Positions 60,952 to 64,000 of a stretch of DNA of 64,000 nucleotides are shown piece by piece. Source of the DNA: Sphingomonas lenta (lineage in GTDB: Bacteria > Pseudomonadota > Alphaproteobacteria > Sphingomonadales > Sphingomonadaceae); the NCBI RefSeq assembly GCF_002288825.1, contig NZ_NSLI01000003.1:310001-374000 (forward strand), in the 5' to 3' direction. Position 1 is the first letter of the stretch. The number at the start of each line of letters is the position of its first letter. The translations under genes were made by a program, and so were the position numbers. Below the pieces are notes generated by a model. That model did no database searches and was not told the origin of the DNA. It saw only the letters and a list, made by a program, of their open reading frames with translations.

Positions 60952-63225
60952 GTGGTCGAGTTGGTTTCGGACGGGCAGGCTTGGGAAAGCATCAACGCGG
61001 CGGTGTCGGGCGATGGGAACATCATCGCCTATACGCGCCACACGGGCAGCATCGGGCAGCTCGTCGTAGTGAACCGCGCGACCGGCGTCGAGACGCTGAT
61101 CGGCGGGATCGAGGGCGGCGAGAACGTCTACGGTTCCGGCACCTGGGGCGACATCACCGTGTCGGCCGACGGGCGCTACGTCACCTTCCTGTCGGGCGAG
61201 CCGGAGATCACGGGCGAGGACGACGATCCGATCATCGACGGCGAGGTCAGCCACCGCAACGACGTCTACATCCACGACACCGCCACCGGAACGACGACCC
61301 GCCTGGGATCGGCGGGCGAGCTGGACGGCGTCGTCGACGGGCTTTGGCCGAACCAGATGGCGACGTCGGCGGACGGGAGCCGGATCGCGTTCGCCGGCTG
61401 GACCTATGACGGCGACTACGGCGTGCGCGGCTACGTCTATCTCCACGACAAGGCCACGGGCGCGACCACGCTCGTCGAAGGTCCGCGCGGCGGCGACGGC
61501 ACGGGCATGACCGGCCAATATTCCGACATCCAGGTGAGCGGCGACGGCGGCCACGTCTTCTTCCATATGTGGCCGACGGGCGAGCTCTGGGCCTATGACG
61601 TCGCGACCGGCGTCCAGACGACGCTGCCGATCGACCTGCAGAACGAGGAGCAGTGGAACGGGCTCAAGACCCATTCCTTCTCGGTCTCGCACGACGGGAT
61701 GACCGTGGCTTTCTCGACGTACGACGCCGACGGGCGGCTGCAGGTCGCGATCCATGACCGGCGCACCGGCGGGACGGAGCTGGTCACCAGCTCCGCCGAG
61801 GACCATCATTTCGCCGTCAACCCGCAGCTCTCGGGCGACGGGCGCTTCCTGCTCTACTCCGCCAACCACGAGTTCGAAACGAACGTCTCGTTCGCGTGGC
61901 AGGACATCTACGTGCTCGACCGCACCACGGGCGAGACCAAGCTGCTCACCGGCGGCGACTTCGGCGGGGTCGCCCCGCAGCCGGGCAGCTACGCGGCGCA
62001 CTTCTCGGGTGACGGGCGCACGATCGCGGTGGAGACGACGGGTTTCTGGGACGAAGCGTCGGCCCACGACTTCAACGAGCGCCCGGACGTGTACGCGTTC
62101 GACAATCCGTTCCTCCCGAGCTCTCCGTCGAACCGCGCGCCCGAGCCGAAGGACGATGCGATCTCGGTCGGCGAGGACGCGGAGGTCCTGTTCGACGCGT
62201 TGGCGAACGACGCGGACCCGGACGGCGACGCGATCAGGATCGTGGACGTCGCGGGCGGGGCGGTCGAGAACGGGTCCGTCTGGCTGACCGCCGACGGCCG
62301 CATCGGCGTCCGCCCGGTCGCCGGCCTGGGGCTGGGCGAGGGCGAGACCTTGGACCAGGTGGTGACCTACACGGTGCGGGACGCGCGCGGCGCGACCGGG
62401 ACGGCGCAGCTGACCGTCAACGTGACGGGCGCGAACGACGCGCCGCTGGCGGTCGCCGACGCGATCGCGGTGGCGGAGGACGCGACCTCCGCCAACCTCT
62501 GGGACGCGCTGCTGGCGAACGACTCGGACCCTGACATGAACGACACGCGCACCATCGTATCGGTGGACGCGACCGGGTCGCTGGGCGGGGTCGTGTTCGA
62601 CGCGACGGCGCGCACGCTGCGCTACGTCGCGTCCGGCTTCGACGCCCTCGAGGCGGGACAGACCGCCGCCGACACCTTCACCTATACGATCCGCGACGCC
62701 GCCGGCCAGCTCAGCACCGCCACGGTGACCGCCACCGTGACCGGCGTCGCGGAAGGCGACGGCTGGATCTACGGGACGCCGCTCACGGATCGTCTCCAGG
62801 GCGGCGTGGGCGACGACCGGATCGCGGGCCTCGCGGGCGCCGACACCCTGCTCGGCGGCGGTGGCGACGACGTGCTCGTCGGCGGCGCGGGCTCGGACGT
62901 GATGACCGGGGGATCGGGGCGCGACGTGTTCCTGTTCGACGCCGCGGGTCCGGGCGGGCGCGACCGGATCACCGACTTCGACGCCGGCGACTTCCTCGTC
63001 TCCCGCGCCGCGCTGCCCGACGGCAACCGCGACGGGCGCATCGACTCGGGGGGCGACCGGGTGTTCAACTTCGGCGACGGCACGGTCGCGATCACGACGG
63101 CGAACGGCGCGGCCGTGCGCTCGCTCGAGTATGACGGCGTGTTCCGGAAGGACGGCGTGGACTACCATGTCTACAGCCTGCTGCGCAGCACGGCCGATCC
63201 GCTGACGGCGCTCGACAACCTCTGA
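60952..63225 (+). CDS. TolB-like propeller / cadherin-like / RTX calcium-binding protein
   Basis: A 757-residue probable exoprotein. Residues 1-385: beta-propeller of PD40/TolB type repeats (SGDGNIIAYTRH, SADGRYVTFLSG, SADGSRIAFAG, SHDGMTVAFSTY, SGDGRFLLYSANH, SGDGRTIAVETTG). Residues 395-605: two cadherin/Ig-like tandem-95 units (ALANDADPDGDAIRI, LLANDSDPDMNDTRT). Residues 615-665: RTX nonapeptides (GGVGDDRIAGLAGADTLLGG). No N-terminal signal peptide, so C-terminal type I secretion is expected. GTG at 60952 has an AGGAAGGAG site. No type I exporter genes are in the window. Confidence 0.85.
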   Translation: MVELVSDGQAWESINAAVSGDGNIIAYTRHTGSIGQLVVVNRATGVETLIGGIEGGENVYGSGTWGDITVSADGRYVTFLSGEPEITGEDDDPIIDGEVSHRNDVYIHDTATGTTTRLGSAGELDGVVDGLWPNQMATSADGSRIAFAGWTYDGDYGVRGYVYLHDKATGATTLVEGPRGGDGTGMTGQYSDIQVSGDGGHVFFHMWPTGELWAYDVATGVQTTLPIDLQNEEQWNGLKTHSFSVSHDGMTVAFSTYDADGRLQVAIHDRRTGGTELVTSSAEDHHFAVNPQLSGDGRFLLYSANHEFETNVSFAWQDIYVLDRTTGETKLLTGGDFGGVAPQPGSYAAHFSGDGRTIAVETTGFWDEASAHDFNERPDVYAFDNPFLPSSPSNRAPEPKDDAISVGEDAEVLFDALANDADPDGDAIRIVDVAGGAVENGSVWLTADGRIGVRPVAGLGLGEGETLDQVVTYTVRDARGATGTAQLTVNVTGANDAPLAVADAIAVAEDATSANLWDALLANDSDPDMNDTRTIVSVDATGSLGGVVFDATARTLRYVASGFDALEAGQTAADTFTYTIRDAAGQLSTATVTATVTGVAEGDGWIYGTPLTDRLQGGVGDDRIAGLAGADTLLGGGGDDVLVGGAGSDVMTGGSGRDVFLFDAAGPGGRDRITDFDAGDFLVSRAALPDGNRDGRIDSGGDRVFNFGDGTVAITTANGAAVRSLEYDGVFRKDGVDYHVYSLLRSTADPLTALDNL

Positions 63226-63255
63226 CGAGGGTGCGCGGGGGTTCCCGCCGCATGC

Positions 63256-63285
63256 CGGGCCCGGTCGCGACGGCGATCGGGCCCG
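63256..63285 (+). terminator. Strong hairpin terminator after the RTX gene
   Basis: CGGGCCCGGTCGC, loop GACG, GCGATCGGGCCCG: a 13-bp stem with a single G-T pair, 31 bases after the stop, followed by TT. A good candidate for the end of the RTX transcript. Confidence 0.6.
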
Positions 63286-63363
63286 TTCGCGCGCTACTCA
63301 TGCACGTTGACGCCGGCGCTCGGAATGTGGCACTCGGCCCGAACAGCGCGACGCCGTCGTCCC

Positions 63364-63437
63364 GCGGGTGTAGCTCAATGGTAGAGCAGAAGCTTCCCAA
63401 GCTTACGACGAGGGTTCGATTCCCTTCACCCGCTCCA
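63364..63437 (+). tRNA. tRNA-Gly (anticodon CCC)
   Basis: Complete 74-base cloverleaf: acceptor GCGGGTG/CACCCGC, D stem GCTC/GAGC, anticodon stem around loop TTCCCAA (anticodon CCC, reads GGG), T stem GAGGG with loop TTCGATT, discriminator T and encoded CCA at 63435-63437. The outermost anticodon-stem pair is mismatched (G-A). The 5' flank after the terminator (63286-63363) shows nothing else; the 3' flank leads into gene scars, as often next to tRNA integration sites. Confidence 0.93.
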
Positions 63438-63609
63438 GCTTCCCCGGCGATCTAGCGCGCACCCTCCCGACACCCCGTCCCGAATTGATGCGGCCTTTTC
63501 GCGCGCCGGCCGCATCGGGTCATTGAACTGTCACCCGCCCGACCTAATCGCTGGCCGATCAAGAGCCGGGGCGTCGTCGCCACCTGGCCTGCAGGGAGCA
63601 GCGTGAACC

Positions 63610-63660
63610 ATGCCGACCAGCGTCTTCGTGAACGAATTCCATTACGACAACGCCGGGTCC
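63610..63660 (+). pseudogene. Truncated start of a secreted nuclease/lamin-tail-like protein
   Basis: The ATG at 63610 opens MPTSVFVNEFHYDNAGS, which is the usual first strand of lamin-tail or ExeM/NucH-like extracellular nucleases. The similarity stops abruptly at about 63660, where the sequence continues in another frame as a UDP-glucose dehydrogenase tail. A deletion or recombination junction is the simplest reading. Confidence 0.55.
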
Positions 63661-63661
63661 G

Positions 63662-63847
63662 TACCAGGCGATCGAGGGCGCGGACGCGCTGGCGATCGTG
63701 ACCGAGTGGGACGCGTTCCGCGCGCTCGACCTCGGGCGCGTCAAGTCGCTGCTCAACGAGCCGGTGCTGGTCGACCTGCGCAACATCTACAATCCCCATG
63801 AAGTGGAGGCCGCGGGCTTCGCCTATACCGGCGTGGGCCGGCGATGA
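63662..63847 (+). pseudogene. C-terminal fragment of UDP-glucose 6-dehydrogenase
   Basis: An open stretch without start codon encodes YQAIEGADALAIVTEWDAFR, then [20 protein letters not shown] and TGVGRR, the last 61 residues of a UDP-glucose/GDP-mannose dehydrogenase. An in-frame TGA at 63629-63631 and the foreign 5' piece show that the rest of the gene is missing. Its stop overlaps the ATG of the epimerase gene (ATGA), as in an intact capsule/exopolysaccharide operon. Confidence 0.8.
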
Positions 63848-64000
63848 GCCTTCGGCCCGACCCCGTTCTGGTCACGGGCGCGGCGGGCTTCATCGGCCAC
63901 GCCGTCGCGCATCGGCTGCTCGGGCGCGGCGAGCGCGTGATCGGGCTCGATATCGTCAACGACTATTACGACGTCGGGCTCAAGGAGGCGCGGCTCTCCA
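63844..64000 (+). CDS. NAD-dependent nucleotide-sugar epimerase, N-terminal part (runs off the right edge)
   Basis: First 52 residues of an extended [23 protein letters not shown] carries the NAD-binding GxxGxxG motif, followed by [20 protein letters not shown], a sequence very typical of UDP-glucuronate 4-epimerases. It overlaps the stop of the UDP-glucose dehydrogenase fragment, the enzyme that makes UDP-glucuronate, which supports this call. The catalytic Tyr-Lys lies outside the window. Confidence 0.82.
   Translation, partial: MSLRPDPVLVTGAAGFIGHAVAHRLLGRGERVIGLDIVNDYYDVGLKEARLS

Noticed and set aside
60676..63168. 830-codon open frame on the minus strand opposite the RTX gene
   Set aside because: It is antisense to a gene with clear domains. 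Its translation is rich in Arg/Val/Ala/Asp without any motif, which is what third-position GC bias produces.

Overview
This 64-kb window is very GC-rich and densely coded, and it reads as chromosome of a sphingomonad-like alphaproteobacterium (Sphingomonas and relatives). The reasons are a TonB-dependent receptor with a VVTAQRREE-type plug, many GTG/TTG starts, nearly continuous 4-base stop/start overlaps, and a dispersed hairpin repeat of REPIN type. The lifestyle suggested is catabolism of carbohydrates and plant- or biofilm-derived glycosides. Taxonomy and many substrates are inferred from sequence reading only.

Layout. (1) 1-12699: start of a TonB receptor, then a coupled operon (MFS transporter, two paralogous double-NTF2-like proteins, an unknown protein, an alpha/beta hydrolase, a MetE-like Zn methyltransferase-fold protein, an HpcH/HpaI aldolase). 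A cupin faces a third double-NTF2 gene, followed by an HpsN/HisD-like dehydrogenase, an SDR and a GH32-like enzyme. No known pathway explains this set. (2) 12700-13950: gene debris, including an M1-aminopeptidase pseudogene. (3) 13953-20453: AraC regulator, three phytanoyl-CoA-dioxygenase-like proteins (one with an SCP2-like tail), a GH2 glycosidase and an SDR. (4) 20454-21610: more debris, including kduD-like and kdgK-like remnants and a tRNA-3'-end-like sequence. (5) 21622-29251: patatin-like protein, then a probable pentonate-to-2-oxoglutarate route (IlvD/Edd dehydratase, AraD1/FAH-fold protein, ketoglutarate semialdehyde dehydrogenase) with a FadR-type regulator and a FucP-type transporter.

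(6) 29258-37917: two divergent operons that look like an oxidative 3-keto-glycoside pathway: DUF1080 3-keto-disaccharide hydrolase, cytochrome c, MFS transporter, three TIM-barrel isomerase/lyase-like proteins, a Gfo/Idh/MocA oxidoreductase, a Tat-exported gluconate-dehydrogenase-subunit-3-like protein and a GMC flavoprotein with a Cys cluster. I consider this the most interesting coherent system. (7) 37976-45689: YdbS/YdbT-like bPH2 proteins, galactonate dehydratase, and the conserved TesA / YbbA / YbbP-like trio. (8) 45816-58263: a PAS-GGDEF-EAL protein, haloalkane dehalogenase, a serine hydrolase / GNAT / penicillin-acylase operon, a cysteine-desulfurase-like enzyme, a fused M16 peptidase and a Gfo/Idh/MocA oxidoreductase. 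(9) 58329-64000: an epimerase-membrane fusion with a cysteine-less VKOR-like domain, a propeller/cadherin/RTX secreted protein, tRNA-Gly(CCC), a chimeric scar with the tail of a UDP-glucose dehydrogenase, and the start of a nucleotide-sugar epimerase.
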